DNA of 64,000 nucleotides from Eustoma russellianum (GCA_036186865.1 AP025053.1:36384460-36448459); one strand, 5' to 3'; positions 28,576 to 46,873 are shown, numbered from the stretch's first letter. Program-made: numbers and translations. The notes: a model not told the origin generated them from the sequence alone.

Positions 28576-30112
28576 CTACCTCACCCCAAACACTCCATTT
28601 ATTCTTGGGCCCTCAACATATTTTCTAGTTAAATTAGTTGGTTGTGTTCAGCATATTGTGTTGCAAAATGTTGTATTCAGTTCATTTCAGCTTTTAAGGT
28701 TCATAGTTGGAGATTCATCAGGGATCAAGGATTTTAGTAGTTTTTGAACTTGAGCATTGCCATCTGTTGTAAAACTTCAAACAAATATATCGATGTTAAG
28801 TTTCTTGATATTCCAAATATTAAGAAGCTACTCTTCTTTTTTTTTTTTACCCTTCTTTTTCCAATAAAGGAGTTATCCAAGAAAGTGACATTGTCAGTTT
28901 ACGTAATTCTGCTGTTGATGTAATCCTTTCTTGGATCAAAATAACAAGAAGATTGTGATGTGCTCAAAATTTGTCGCAGCTATAAAATTAGATGCTCTAA
29001 ATTACTAGAGTTTGAGAAATACCTTGAACAAAGTCGTATCCCTTTTCCGGGAAAAAACGATTTTTCGAACATGGCATTCCTATATTGTGAACGTGCAAAA
29101 AATCTTACTAAGTATTCTATTTTTTTTCTTTTATAAACGTACCAAACTTATGCATAACATATATGAGGACCGGATGTCCTTGTAAAGGGCTGTAGAAGGA
29201 CTCCCATTTTGTCGATACCATTGCTTGCGAGTACTATGACACTGGGCCTTAGAGACTTGCTTCTTAATATTTGTGCATAAGGCCTTGTAGTACATTGGTA
29301 TAAGCTGTGGATTTTTACCTTTGGACAAGCTTGTGGTCTTGGACCGTCTTTAGATAAGAAAACCCGTCGGTTCATTACTTCTCCCCTCAACCCTCTCGAT
29401 GGCGTAAATGTCTACCGGAATTATCGTATCCGGATCCCCCCCCCCCCCACCCAATCACCAGAAACACACAAAAAAAAACGAAAAAGTAACGACTATTTAA
29501 CGTGTCTTTCTACCATTAGTTTATAAAAAATGACCAAAAAATTTCTGAGATCTCAAAATGCAATTTGGCCTTGAAATTTAACAATTTGGATTTGTCGAGT
29601 ACATTTCAAGCTCTTATGTATGTTTGGATGCAGGAAATATTCTCTTAAAGAAAAATCTAAACGCAACAAATTTCTGTGCACCTACATCTACTGACAATTT
29701 ACGATTGTTACAGTACACCAATCATCTTCATCAGTCTTATATGTCTAAGCAAACAGGGATGGCACACTCGATTTCATTAATGCAATGAAAATGATAGTTT
29801 TTCTCAATAACCTTTAGATGAGGTCAAATTTTACATGCGTATGTTATTTGTCAAGTTGACAGAAAATCTCATCCATCAAAAACAAATAAATAAATAAATA
29901 CATACATAACGGCCTCTTCTTAAACTAGCAAAAAAAAAAAGGCGAGGATTGGGGAGGAAAGAGGATGGAGCTCAATTCTTTACCTACAGTGATTGCCGTG
30001 CGTTTGTTAACTAAAAGGAACGTTTAGTGGTATGTGTTTCTTTTCAGCTTCCAATTCTGAGTTCATAAACATAAAATTAAAAAGCTGCACCAAAATTCAA
30101 CGGTGCATGTAA
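28576..30112. other. 3' UTR and spacer after the first SCPL gene
   Basis: The first ~350 bases are probably 3' UTR. A C13 run near 29437-29449 and an (AAAT)n microsatellite near 29882-29905 are present. A minus-strand frame at 29131-29390 resembles no family I know. No gene called. Confidence 0.45.
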
Positions 30113-30390
30113 TTATACAATAACAACAACATTACTCCATTGCCGTAGAGACACCTGCCTATAGCGGGGTATAGGGAGTCGGATGTGTGCAACCATACCC
30201 ATTTGTTATAAACACACAGAGGTTATTTTCCGATGACCCATAACGAGCGTCAAGCTCTATCGATCAACTGTTACTTCACAATATAAGAAGACGCATCCAA
30301 TTTAGTGAGTCATTTTGCTTTATTCCATTATATTCCAAAGTCAAAGAAGAGTGTGTCATTGATTCCACTGAGAATGAAACTGTGCATGTA
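30113..30390 (-). repeat. Dispersed SINE-like repeat with (GTT)n end, copy 2
   Basis: Same landmarks as the copy at 53603: ACAACAACATTACTCCATTG, AGTCGGATGTGTGCAACC, AAACACACAGAGGTTATTTT, GATGACCCATAACG, ACTTCACAATATAAGAAG and TTCCAAAGTCAAAGAAGAGT. Confidence 0.75.
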
Positions 30391-31402
30391 ACTATAAGAA
30401 GATATATTGTACGCGCTTTCTATCCACAGAATCTGCTGAGTTTGGCATGCGTGGTAGATTCAAAATGGCCATTAAATTGAGGTCCTTCCCACTATTGTTC
30501 CACCCCCAACCAAATGTGGGGTTCGTAAACTTCAATTGCAGCAACCGTAACTTTTTTGTGTCTCTCGTTTTCAACAGATGTATGTTAATGATAAAGAGTC
30601 TCCACAGAAACTAACATTATAAGTTAAGAAAAAAAAGTAAAGTTTACTAATGCTAAATAAATAAAGGATGTAACAATTACAGTATCTTTTTATAAAACAT
30701 GAAATAAGATAATAAATATTGCAGGTATTAAGAGGGAGTTTATCAGAATTGAGACATGTTGTATTACGTTTTCAATTCGACAGAGGCACTATATATAAAT
30801 ACAGTTCTTTCTTATACAAAATATTATGCATATTATATGCATTTTTTTTTCTGGCTAATGGCAGTAGACGAGCTCCTCCAGGTGAAGTATGCATCCGCCC
30901 CACCAGCTAGACCTATTCATCATAATGACTTGATCATGTGAAATAAATATTAATAAATATATGTATATACGTATGTATGTATAGTTAACGTATAATGTTT
31001 GCACGTACATAGGACGTACATATATTATATATATGTATGCGTGATAATGTATGCTTTGTTTTTTCGTTTTTCCGTTGTTGTTTCTTGCATCATATGGATC
31101 AACTATTAGACCTATTAAATGAGACCGTTGAATTTTTGATTTACATCATCCACATAAGTTTTTATGGATGTGGCAGTGAACTTATGAACGAGGGATTTCG
31201 ACTTTTGTTCTAAGATTAAGATTTTCAATCCTAAATAGACATATTTGTTGGTAGTTGAAAACAGTTATTCATTCACGCTTTCCATGATTAGTTTATTCGC
31301 CAAACTCTTGGATGAGATAGACAAGTATATCATGAGATTTATAAATGCTCATCCTGTTATAATAGTTTGTAAAGGCAATGAGATGAATAATATAGGTGAA
31401 AT
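30391..31402. other. AT-rich spacer
   Basis: No gene recognised. It contains a TATG/TACG-rich simple stretch near 30950-31040. Confidence 0.4.
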
Positions 31403-32042
31403 GGTGTTAGAATAAGCAAGAATAGCTTGACTCATGATTTCGATCGATCCATGTATCAAATGGATAGATCCATGTGGCTTGAAAAATGAAGTTGAGTATT
31501 CTGCCGGACATAGATCGATCACATCGATAGATCGATGTACCCAGAGTGCAGAGTTGAAACTTTCGGTCCAACATAGATCGATCACATGGATCGATCGAAG
31601 TGACTTCGATCAATCAACGTGACAGATCGAAGTGGTCTTGGAGCTTACTGTGAGACATCGATCGATCACATCGATCGATCGATGTGCCAACAGAAGTGTC
31701 TTTTCATGTAGAGTCACAACTTATGCACCAAGAGACATACTCAATCGCCATGCAATTGCAAGAAACGTCTGAATGGAGTTTGAGAGACTATAAATAGGTT
31801 ATTACAACCCATTTTTCAAGGAATCTTATCATTTTTGTTTTAGAAAGTTCATTGAATCTCTATTCTTTTGCTTAGAATAAGAGATTCTCGGCTGTTGTAT
31901 CATAGGAGGAAATTTGCTTACAACCCTGCAGCAACTAGTGGGAGCAAATATTCCTTACGGAAAGTGATTATCACGCCTCAAGCCAAGTTTTTTCACAATC
32001 ATCTTCTCTTGTTCTTTGTCTTGTTTCTTTATTTCGTAACAC
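31403..32042 (+). mobile_element. Probable degraded LTR (second LTR family) with GATC repeats
   Basis: Begins TGTTAGAATAAGC and ends CGTAACA, so TGTTA/TAACA could be the terminal inverted repeat. GATC-rich repeats (31438-31685) are followed by a promoter-like ACTATAAATAGG at about 31788 and a U5-like region. No matching target duplication was seen. A short reversed RTE-LINE tail (AACAACAACACATATCTAAT and onward) follows near 32128. Plausible but not proven. Confidence 0.5.
31438..31685. repeat. GATC-rich palindromic repeat array, second site
   Basis: Blocks such as AGATCGATCACATCGATAG and ACATCGATCGATCACATCGA are spaced by 40-60 bp, more decayed than at 22046-22345. The surrounding LTR-like sequence differs from the solo LTR at 21407, but the palindromic blocks are alike. 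Confidence 0.8.
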
Positions 32043-32613
32043 ATCCATGATGGAGTATAATGTTATCAGCATGGCCGAAATTAATGCGCATGTTGAACTA
32101 AAGGGTTCCACGTCTCGTACTCAATTAAACAACAACAACACATATCTAATATATTCCAACAATACATACTCAGTATATTCAATTAAAAAGAGAAAAAAGG
32201 GATGGCATGAGTCTCAAGCAATAGTTGTGAATATTTCAACTCAAAACAATTGACCAAACTATCATTTGAGTGAGTCAGATCAGTAACGTTTAAGCTTTGA
32301 AAAGTCCAAGAAAGAATTCCCTGGAAACCATTATTATATTTTGTGAAACGAACATTGATTGTGACACATCTTTTCTTGTGGAAACTTCCAAAAAAGATAT
32401 TTCCGCAATTCCAGAGAATGAAAATTAAAAAAGGAATGCTTTGGTGTAATTTAGATCAAAGGAATGTACAACGACTCAACACATGAATCTTATCTGTCTC
32501 TCAATCATCTTTTTCTAGGGATCGGTACCATTGGTAGGCAAAAGGAGAAATCCCTTGCAAGGGTGTTCATTACCCCCAGTTATATGAAGCTCATCTTTTT
32601 AGTTCAGTGAGAC

Positions 32614-32828
32614 TGTTGAGATATATTTGTTACTTGTAGATAATATTTGTTGGATGTAGACAATATTTGTTGAGATAATATTTGTTAGTTGGAGATTGTA
32701 GATAATATTTGTTGTAGAGGTTGGGATATTCCTGATTATAGGAATTTTAGTTTGTATAGCTTTCTTATATAGGGCACGGCATATGTACATTGGAATATAT
32801 AAAATTACACGTTTTATACGTTTCTTCA
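32614..32828 (+). repeat. 5' LTR of the Copia element
   Basis: 215 bp, TGTTGAG...CTTCA, with a promoter-like CTTATATAGGGCAC near 32763-32776 and several internal ATAATATTTGTTG repeats. The primer-binding site follows at once. Confidence 0.97.
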
Positions 32829-33006
32829 TGGTATCAGAGCAAGGTTTGATTCCTTGCCTCTGCCGTTGTCGTTCCAGCGCTCATTGCCATATTTCGGCAG
32901 TCTCCTTTTGTTTGCAAATTGTCCATTTGCAATTTCTCCAGTGGTTGTTTCCACTGATTTGTTTTCACCCTACTTCATTTCTTTTACATATTGCTTGCTG
33001 TTCATC

Positions 33007-34143
33007 ATGGCCGAACAGAATGCTGCCACTGATCCTAAATCCCCATATTATTTACATGCTTCGGATCATCCTGGCCTTCTCTTTATCACTCAACCTCTAG
33101 GAGAGAATGGCGAAAATTATTTTATTTGGCGTAAAACCTTCGTCAATGCTCTACGTTCGAAGAACAAAGCTGGTTTTGTTGATGGAACCATTAAACGTCC
33201 CGATGCTACCTCGGCTAATCTTGCCGTTTGGCAGCAGTGTAATGCCCTTGTGCTAGCATGGTTGTCCAATTCTCTAGCCAAGGAACTACAAGGAGCCGCC
33301 GCCCATGCTGATTCGGCGCGTGATGTATGGGTTGATCTTGAAGATCGGTTCACACAGGGGGCTGATGCTCGTGTGTATGAGCTTCGTCGTGCCATTGCTT
33401 CGCTTCGCCAAGAGAGAACCCCTGTCTCCGTGTATTACGGTCGTCTTAAAGTTCTCTGGGGAGAACTACAGTCCTTTGATGAAGTTCCTATCTGCAGTTG
33501 TGGTTTGTGCACGTGTGGTGTGTCCAAGGTGATGGAGAAGACTCGTGACAAGGAGATGGTTTTTGACTTTCTTATGGGCCTAGATGACACTTTTAATACG
33601 GTACGTTCTCATATTTTAAGCATCGATCCTTTACCCTCACTCGGACGTGTTTATGCCATTGTAGCACAGGAAGAAAAACAAAGTGCCGTTGCTCACAGTC
33701 GTGAGCCTCATTTTGAAGCGGCAGCCATGGCTGCTTGGCAACCGCCAAATGATGGTCGGTTTTCTAAGTCAGCAGCGAAGGGGGAACGGCCCAAGTGCAG
33801 TCACTGCGGTAAACTTGGGCATAAGCGTGAGACTTGCTTCGACCTTATCGGATACCCTGCAGATTGGAATGTGAGCCGTACTCGCAGGAATCGGGCAGCC
33901 GTACACTCAGGAAAGACTGCGCCTTTGGTTGGTCCGAAGACCCTGGCAGTCCAGGCTGATGGCGCAGTGAAGGCCCCTGCCTCTGTTTCGCCTGTGTTTG
34001 CCGGTCTTACGCTCGCACAACAACAGCAGTTGGCCCGGTTTGTTGACCACTTAAATGGAGGTAATTTTGGATCGCATGTCCCTTCAGCCGAACCGGGTGA
34101 CACGGGTATGGTGTCTTTTGTTTCATCTCTGTCTTCTGCTTAG
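33007..34143 (+). CDS. Copia gag polyprotein (378 aa)
   Basis: Capsid/nucleocapsid protein that packages the element RNA. The ATG at 33007 starts MAEQNAATDPKSPYYLHASD, and the UBN2/retrotran_gag-like region with NYFIWRKTFVNAL follows. A CCHC zinc knuckle CSHCGKLGHKRETC lies near residue 265. The frame closes with TAG at 34141-34143, directly before the protease motif. The frame is also open upstream to 32854, but the MAEQ start suits the family. The terminal TAG sits where one continuous gag-pol frame is usual, so it may be a mutation and not a normal terminator. Confidence 0.9.
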   Translation: MAEQNAATDPKSPYYLHASDHPGLLFITQPLGENGENYFIWRKTFVNALRSKNKAGFVDGTIKRPDATSANLAVWQQCNALVLAWLSNSLAKELQGAAAHADSARDVWVDLEDRFTQGADARVYELRRAIASLRQERTPVSVYYGRLKVLWGELQSFDEVPICSCGLCTCGVSKVMEKTRDKEMVFDFLMGLDDTFNTVRSHILSIDPLPSLGRVYAIVAQEEKQSAVAHSREPHFEAAAMAAWQPPNDGRFSKSAAKGERPKCSHCGKLGHKRETCFDLIGYPADWNVSRTRRNRAAVHSGKTAPLVGPKTLAVQADGAVKAPASVSPVFAGLTLAQQQQLARFVDHLNGGNFGSHVPSAEPGDTGMVSFVSSLSSA

Positions 34144-37100
34144 CTTTTTGATAGTGGAGCCAATGCGCATATTATAAACAATTTGTCTATGTTCACTACT
34201 ATTCATAATGATAAGGTCGCAGCCACTGTGCAAATCCCAGATGGTCGGCATGTTTCTGTTCGAGCTATTGGCACTGTCAAACTGTCAGATTCATTAGTTC
34301 TCCATAATGTTCTGGGGGTCCCAGAATTTGCTTTTAATTTGATTTCAGTCAGTCGTTTGGTGAAGGATTTGAACTGTACACTGATCTTTGGTCCGGATTT
34401 CTGTCTTCTACAGGAAATGCCAACGAGGAAGCTGATTGGAGTGGGTAGGCAGCATGATGGCCTCTATAGTCTTCTTCCAAATTCAGTCCCGCTTCCTCGG
34501 TCTTCTCCCAGTTCGTTCACCACCAGTTCGGCCAGCCTCACTTGCGCCGCCCTCCAAGATGATGCAACAGTCTGGCATCGTCGTATGGGTCATCTTTCTT
34601 GTTCCAAATTTCGATTTATTCCTTCTATTGCTGTGTCAAATAAAGACGTGTTTTGTGATGCTTGTAGTAGAGCGAAACAATCTCGTGTTCCTTTTCCTGT
34701 TAGCACCAGTGTAACTTTGCACTCTTTTGATCTTATTCATTGTGACATTTGGGGGCCCTATAAATCTCCTAGTTTGTCTGGTGCACGTTATTTTTTAACT
34801 ATTGTTGATGATTATAGTCGGAGTACTTGGGTGTATCTAATAAAAACCAAATCTGAAACTAGTCGTTCTTTGTTACATTTCTTCCGTTGGGTTCGTACAC
34901 AATTTGATCGGCCCGTTAAACGTGTTCGTAGTGACAATGGATTAGAATTTACTAGTGCTTCTATTCTTGCTTACTATGCTAGTCAGGGGATGGACTCACA
35001 AACTTCTTGTGTATACACTACGCAACAGAATGGTATTATTGAACGTAAGCACCGTCACATTTTAGAAGTTGCGCGTGCACTTCGGTTTCATGCTCATTTA
35101 CCCATCACTTTCTGGGGGGAATGTGTCTTAACTGCTGTTTATCTCATAAATCGCATGCCTACTTCTGTTCTTAACAATAAAACACCCTATGAAGTACTAC
35201 TGGGTCATTCGCCTACTTATAGTCATCTACGTGTTTTCGGTTGTCTTTGTTATGGTTATGCTCATCACGGTACTCATGATAAGTTTGCATCTCGTTCTGA
35301 GTCTGGCATTTTCCTTGGTTATCCACACTCACAAAAGGGCTATAAAATCTTTGATTTGTCTAGTCATCGAATCTATGTCAGTCGGGATGTATCATTTCAT
35401 GAGAATGTTTTTCCATTTGCTGTGCCTTCTAGCCATGCCTCTTCCAGGACAACCGCCCCCCTCACTGTTCAACCCTCCTACTGGGATAGTGACCCCGTCC
35501 AGTCACCCTCTGTGCCTCCTAATGTGCCTTCGGTTTGTTCGCCCCCTGCAGTTCCTTCAGACTTGGCTGGACCGCCCCCTGCCCCAGCCGAGCCGGTCCC
35601 GTCCACCCGTAGCGTCCGGCAGCGCCAGCTGCCTCGTCATTTGGCTGAATTCGATGTTGCGTTGCCTTCCTCTATTATGCCATCCGCTATGCCCACCACT
35701 CCAACGGCGAATTCTACGGTATTTCCTTTATCCCGGTTTCTCTCATATACTCGATTATCACGATCTTATCATTGTTTTGTCGCGGCCATCACTACGGGGG
35801 ATGAGCCTGTTTCTTTTCGTCAGGCAGTTAAACATGCACATTGGCGTGATGCCATGCAACGTGAAATATCTGCACTTGAAGCTAACCAAACATGGACTGT
35901 AGTACCTTTGCCTCCGGACAAACGCACCATTGATTCTAAATGGATTTACAAAATCAAATACAATCCTAATGGTACGATTGAAAGATACAAGGCTCGCTTG
36001 GTTGCTCGTGGGTATACACAGGTTGAGGGGGTCGATTTCCATGAAACCTTTGCACCGGTGGCTAAGTTGGTCACTGTCCGTTGTTTACTTGCTATTGCAG
36101 TGGTCCGTCGTTGGCATGTCCATCAATTGGATGTCAACAATGCTTTTTTTACATGGGGATCTCAATGAAGAAGTCTACATGCGCATCCCACCAGGTTTTG
36201 CGCGTGAGGGGGAGCGCAATGTTTTTAAGCTTCGTAAGTCTCTCTATGGTTTGCGGCAAGCCTCTCGTAATTGGTATGCCAAATTTACTTCGGCTCTCCT
36301 TGACGTTGGATATACTCAATCTAATGCTGATCCTTCATTATTTATTTTGTCCGCTCAGTCATCTTTTGTGGCGGTTTTGATTTATGTTGATGATGTTATT
36401 GTCACTGGTAATGATTTAGATCGTATCACCGCTTTGAAAGCTTATCTTGATCATCGATTTAAAATCAAGAATTTAGGCCCACTTAAATATTTTCTTGGTA
36501 TTGAAGTGGCTCGTTCCTCCGCGGGCATGGTGTTAAATCAACGCAAGTATGTTTTAGATATTCTTATGGAGTGCGGGTTACTTGGGTGTCGACCGGCCAG
36601 TACCCCCATGGATCAGAAGGTTCACTTCTCTGAGTCTGAGCCCTTACTTGACGATCCTGCCTTTTATCGTCGTATTGTTGGTCGTCTACTTTATCTTACT
36701 GTCACCCGCCCAGATATTTGTTTTGCGGTTAACATGCTTAGTCAGTTCATGCATGCGCCTCGGAAATGTCACCTTGATGCTGTTTTTCATTTGTTACGTT
36801 ATCTAAAGCAAGCTCCGGGTCAAGGTCTATTTTGTCTGCTAATGCGTCTTTGCACCTAACCGCTTACTGTGATGCGGATTGGGCTGGTTGTCATCTCACT
36901 CGTCGGTCCACTACTGGCTACATGGTTTTTCTTGGATCAGCACTCATTTCTTGGCGCTCTAAAAAGCAGCCGGTTGTTTCGCGTTCGTCAGCTGAGGCTG
37001 AGTATCGTGCTATGGCCCACGCTACCAGCGAGCTTGTTTGGCTGCGCACGCTCCTACGCGACCTTGGCGTCCCACCTTCCACGTCCGTTCATTTACATTG

Positions 37101-37335
37101 TGATAATCAAGCGGCTTTGCATATTGTCGCCAATCCTGTTTTTCATGAACGCACAAAGCATATTGAGATTGATTGTCATTTTGTTCGTCAGCACTATGCC
37201 GCGGGACTTATTTTGCCGTCCAAAATTCCTGGTACGCAGCAGTTGGCTGATGGTTTCACTAAGCCTCTCGGTCCTGATTCATTTCGACGGTTCATTGGCA
37301 AGTTGGGCATGGTCAACATTCATGCGCCAACTTGA
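34144..37335 (+). pseudogene. Copia pol (protease, integrase, RT, RNase H), frame-broken
   Basis: Directly after the gag TAG the same frame continues with the protease motif FDSGANAHI. Then come the HHCC zinc finger of integrase (HRRMGHLS, CDACSRAKQ), the DDE core (DIWGPYKSP, RSDNGLEF, IERKHRHI), RT (IDSKWIYKIKY, LYGLRQASRNWY, the catalytic IYVDDVIVTG) and RNase H ([19 protein letters not shown], ending HAPT). Two single-base shifts break it: an apparent extra T in a T7 run near 36142-36150, and an apparent missing T in a short T-run near 36828-36832. Both lie in homopolymers, so sequencing error is possible. The domain order (integrase before RT) is that of Copia. Confidence 0.93.
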
Positions 37336-37342
37336 GGGGGAG

Positions 37343-37557
37343 TGTTGAGATATATTTGTTACTTGTAGATAATATTTGTTGGATGTAGATAATATTTGTT
37401 GAGATAATATTTGTTAGTTGGAGATTGTAGATAATATTTGTTGTAGAGGTTGGGATATTCCTGATTATAGGAATTTTAGTTTGTATAGCTTTCTTATATA
37501 GGGCACGGCATATGTACATTGGAATATATAAAATTACACGTTTTATACGTTTCTTCA
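37343..37557 (+). repeat. 3' LTR of the Copia element
   Basis: 215 bp, one visible mismatch to the 5' LTR, preceded by the polypurine tract at 37332-37342 and followed by the GAGAC target duplication. Confidence 0.97.
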
Positions 37558-37562
37558 GAGAC

Positions 37563-38425
37563 TGCACACAGTGACTTATACAGAGTGTTTCTTACAAACT
37601 AACAAAAGTGGAGCAATTGTTCCTTACAGACTAGCAGAAGTGGAGTACTCACACTGTGCATGTCTCTGGATTCGAACACTTACTTCTTGCTAACAATTTT
37701 TAATTTGATTACCAACTGGACTATTGGTCGGAGATCGTTACTATTTGTATATAAGAAAGAATGGATGGTCTAGTTCACACATCATCTATTTATCTGTCAA
37801 TCTTTTTTTGTTTATCATTTCTGGCTGTGGCACTCCGAACTCTCAAATAATTTGAATTGTTTACAACTAACATTTTTCGTATACATAGAATACGTAAGCA
37901 TGGTATTATATATGGTGGATAAATCTCTATTAACACATAAATTAAACTAAATAAACCAGTATAATAAATGCATAATATATAAACATACACCATTATTACT
38001 AAGCCAGAAGAATTGTGGATTTGTAAATATTTGAATCCAAGACCCTTTGGTGTTGAAGTCTTGATTCTGACCATTTAAATTAGGTTTCATGAGCTTCCAT
38101 TAACCACTTGTAAATAATCAAAAAAATTTATAATACATAAGAAGTAATATATACTACTACTATATACAAAACTAGGCTGCAAAGGTATAATTGTTCATCA
38201 TGTTTTTTTCAACTTTTCGAGTGGAATCCAAAGTATCAAACAGGTCAGTATATAAAAGTCAAATAAGTCCTCATCATATTCTTCAAAAAGAACAAGAGCA
38301 CTCTTCTGAAGAAACATTAAATTTCAAAAACATCAATAATGGATTTTCAATTACACTAACAACTTGGAGACTAACTTGAGACAACATAAGAATATCGGAA
38401 ATAAAAGCCATGATTATTCCGTCTG
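37563..38425. other. Spacer and promoter region of the second SCPL gene
   Basis: No gene recognised. AT-rich. The last 100 bp include the TATA box listed separately. Confidence 0.45.
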
Positions 38426-38434
38426 TATAAATAG
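38426..38434 (+). promoter_or_regulatory. Probable TATA box of the SCPL34-like gene
   Basis: TATAAATAG located 76 bp before the ATG at 38502, a usual distance for a plant TATA box with a short 5' UTR. Confidence 0.6.
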
Positions 38435-38501
38435 ACCACACGGCCCCGTGTGAGCAAAAACAGTAGAGGTGGTGCAGCAAAAAAGACAGAATTTTAAAAG
38501 G

Positions 38502-44734
<6,233 letters not shown>

Positions 44735-44823
44735 AAATGATATATATAGTATCTCTTCCGTCATATTTTTAACATCACTGCCAAAAGAAAGAAAGAAAGA
44801 AAAAGGCAGTGTCGTATTAGTTT

Positions 44824-45963
44824 TGAGAGAAGATAGGATTTGATTAGATATGATTATCTAAATCATATAGATGTGATATTAGAGAATCATATCTCAAACA
44901 AAATTGCGTCAGTCATATATTTTCATATTTATTGCACGTAGCTAAAAATACTATATATAGGGCCTTTGTACTGAATACGAAATCAATGAAAAACATTTTC
45001 ATTCCGAACAAACTTGGTACCAGAGCAGTGTTAGTTCTAGGACTCAACACGATTTCATCATCGTCCCTATATCTCTTTTGGCCGAACAACCAAGACCAAA
45101 ACAACACTTAATATGTGCAAAACCAACCTAAGAGCACCTCAGCAGTACAAAACAAAGCCAACAGCAACGAGCCACAATCAAACAGCCAACAAATGAATCA
45201 TGTCAAACTCCACCGAGAGTTCACAAAGCTAAACAAACCAAAACTTAATCGTCCCTGATGCCGTAGTATTGCGAATAGCTACGCAATTGCAAAATAGTCT
45301 CAGACTACGGCCAACCCAAACTATAATAGAGGCATCGTACACCACCATCCGGCGAAAAGTCGTTCGGATATGGATACTCAAATCAATCCTCTCGGACAAA
45401 TTAGTTGCATCATTGGAGATAAGTCTTAATTTGCAAACTGAGACATTGAAGAACCAAGAAAAGAACGAACCAAATCGGATTGCCGGAAGAAGTTGATGCA
45501 TGAGATTGGGTTCCCACGTAGACTTATGGTTTAGTTGATGTGCGATAATAAAGCAACGATTAGCATTTTTGAGAATCCGGTGTAGTATAACCGAACGAAA
45601 TATGTGGAAGTAGATAGACATTTTTTAAAGAGAAACTTGGAGAATGCATCATCGAACTCCCATTTGTAAAGTCCAAAGGTCAGTTGGCAGATATCCTCAT
45701 GACAGACATCAGAAGGATCTTTGACACAATGTTTTGCAAGTTGTGTATTGGTGATTCCACTACTCAATCGGGGAGAGTGGTAGAATATAGGATTTGATTA
45801 AATATGATTACCTAGATCATAGTGATGTGATATTAGAGAATCATATCTCAACTGTAATGGTGTCAATCAAATATTTTCACATCTATTGTACACAGATAGA
45901 AATACTATATATAAGGCTTCTATACTCGATACGAAATCAATAAAAACATTTTCATTCGAAACA
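44824..45963 (+). mobile_element. Internally deleted Copia derivative with two ~187-bp LTRs
   Basis: LTR-like direct repeats at 44824-45010 and 45778-45963 share GATTTGATTA(G/A)ATATGATTA, ATATTAGAGAATCATATCTC, AATACTATATATA(G/A)GG and ATACGAAATCAAT. A primer-binding site TGGTACCAGAGC follows the first LTR at 45014-45025. The ~770-bp interior ends with remains of the Copia RNase H C-terminus (CDNKATISIFENPV, ELPFVKSKGQLADIL), with stops, and a purine tract CGGGGAGAG before the second LTR. Gag, integrase and RT are gone. The LTRs are clearly diverged, so it is old. It starts about 90 bp after the SCPL34 stop codon. Confidence 0.85.
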
Positions 45964-46645
45964 AACAACTTTTCTTTTGTCTCAGTTTTGCATGCATGAT
46001 CAAATTGAGGGAAAGGATAGTGGATAGAAATGAAGAAGCTGGAGGTGGCTGTTAATTAGGTTCTATTCTTTCAATTCTCTCTTGCTCTTTTATATGATTT
46101 CCCAATAAATGCTGAAAATTAACTAAATTGGCTCCTAAAAGGGTGCAGCTAATCTCACAAATCCAACTTTACGTTTCCACTTCATTACTATATGTGATGA
46201 TTAAAGTTAAAGGTTCACTATTTATTCTGTATAAAGAACTTTGCAAATCGAAAGAACAGCATTAGTGATTTATGGGTTAGAGTTTCACATCTACGAACTC
46301 CTGCTTGTCCCAAAGGCCTCTACGTTCTATGGTGCTAACATATCATAAGATGCTTGTTTATACAGAAGAACATGAAATCTACCTTTAACAAAAAGTTACC
46401 ATCAAAACACGTGTGATCGCGAAGATTGAGTCAAAATAACTCTTATAGCTAACATTTGAATATGTACTTAATCTTCTCCCAATGAAAATATACACAAAAC
46501 AGAATCTGCTTTCGTTTTCTTGGTGAAGAGATGCAAAACATATACTGAACTACGATAGGAAAATTGATAATTTCATCCTCTTGCTACAGTTTCAAACTAA
46601 ACTATTCTTGAGAGAAGGGAGAGGAGGATTCCAAATCCTCAGTAG
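45964..46645. other. Spacer
   Basis: No gene or repeat recognised. Confidence 0.45.
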
Positions 46646-46873
46646 TCAAGATTTAGAGAATGCATCTTGAAGCCTTTGGTAGTCGACCAAATAAGCAAAG
46701 CCATAAGCCATGTTCTTGAGGGAGGACACGTGCAACTCCTGGGATGAAGTTGCCGTTGCATCCGTTGAGAAAGCACCCTGAAACCACTAATAAAAGGCTT
46801 TCTAGCCGTGGTCTCACTGCATAGGCTGGTCATTACCCCTGTCACGATAACCTCCTCCACTCCAAATTTGTCC
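46646..46873 (-). pseudogene. Nicotinamidase (NIC2/NIC3-like) C-terminal fragment, frameshifted
   Basis: Isochorismatase-fold nicotinamidase converts nicotinamide to nicotinate in NAD salvage. The minus strand, after a TTTCTAG acceptor-like site, reads [18 protein letters not shown], with the Cys at the catalytic position, then [16 protein letters not shown] one-base loss near 46767-46775 shifts the frame. The next frame continues with [20 protein letters not shown] and [17 protein letters not shown] to a TGA at 46646-46648. The N-terminal exons with the conserved Asp and the DMQN region were not found in the adjoining 1.2 kb, so this is a relic and not one sequencing slip in a working gene. 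Its place between SCPL34 and succinyl-CoA ligase alpha fits the Arabidopsis order. Confidence 0.8.

Larger units (their letters stand above)
32614..37557 (+). mobile_element. Young Ty1/Copia LTR retrotransposon (4,944 bp)
   Basis: Complete structure. The 5-bp target duplication GAGAC is at 32609-32613 and 37558-37562. Two 215-bp LTRs are followed by the primer-binding site TGGTATCAGAGC (initiator-Met tRNA type) at 32829-32840, then gag, pol, and the polypurine tract TTGAGGGGGAG just before the 3' LTR. The LTRs differ at one position seen (C or T near 32661/37390), so insertion was recent. Gag-pol carries one in-frame stop and two single-base frame changes. It lies between the two SCPL genes, on their strand. 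Confidence 0.97.

Noticed and set aside
29131..29390. Two overlapping minus-strand frames of 65 and 80 codons
   Set aside because: No recognisable domain and no splice neighbours. Possibly an unrecognised repeat.
34141..34143. TAG between gag and pol as programmed readthrough
   Set aside because: The context TAG-CTT lacks a known readthrough signal, and a nonsense mutation of a continuous gag-pol frame is simpler.
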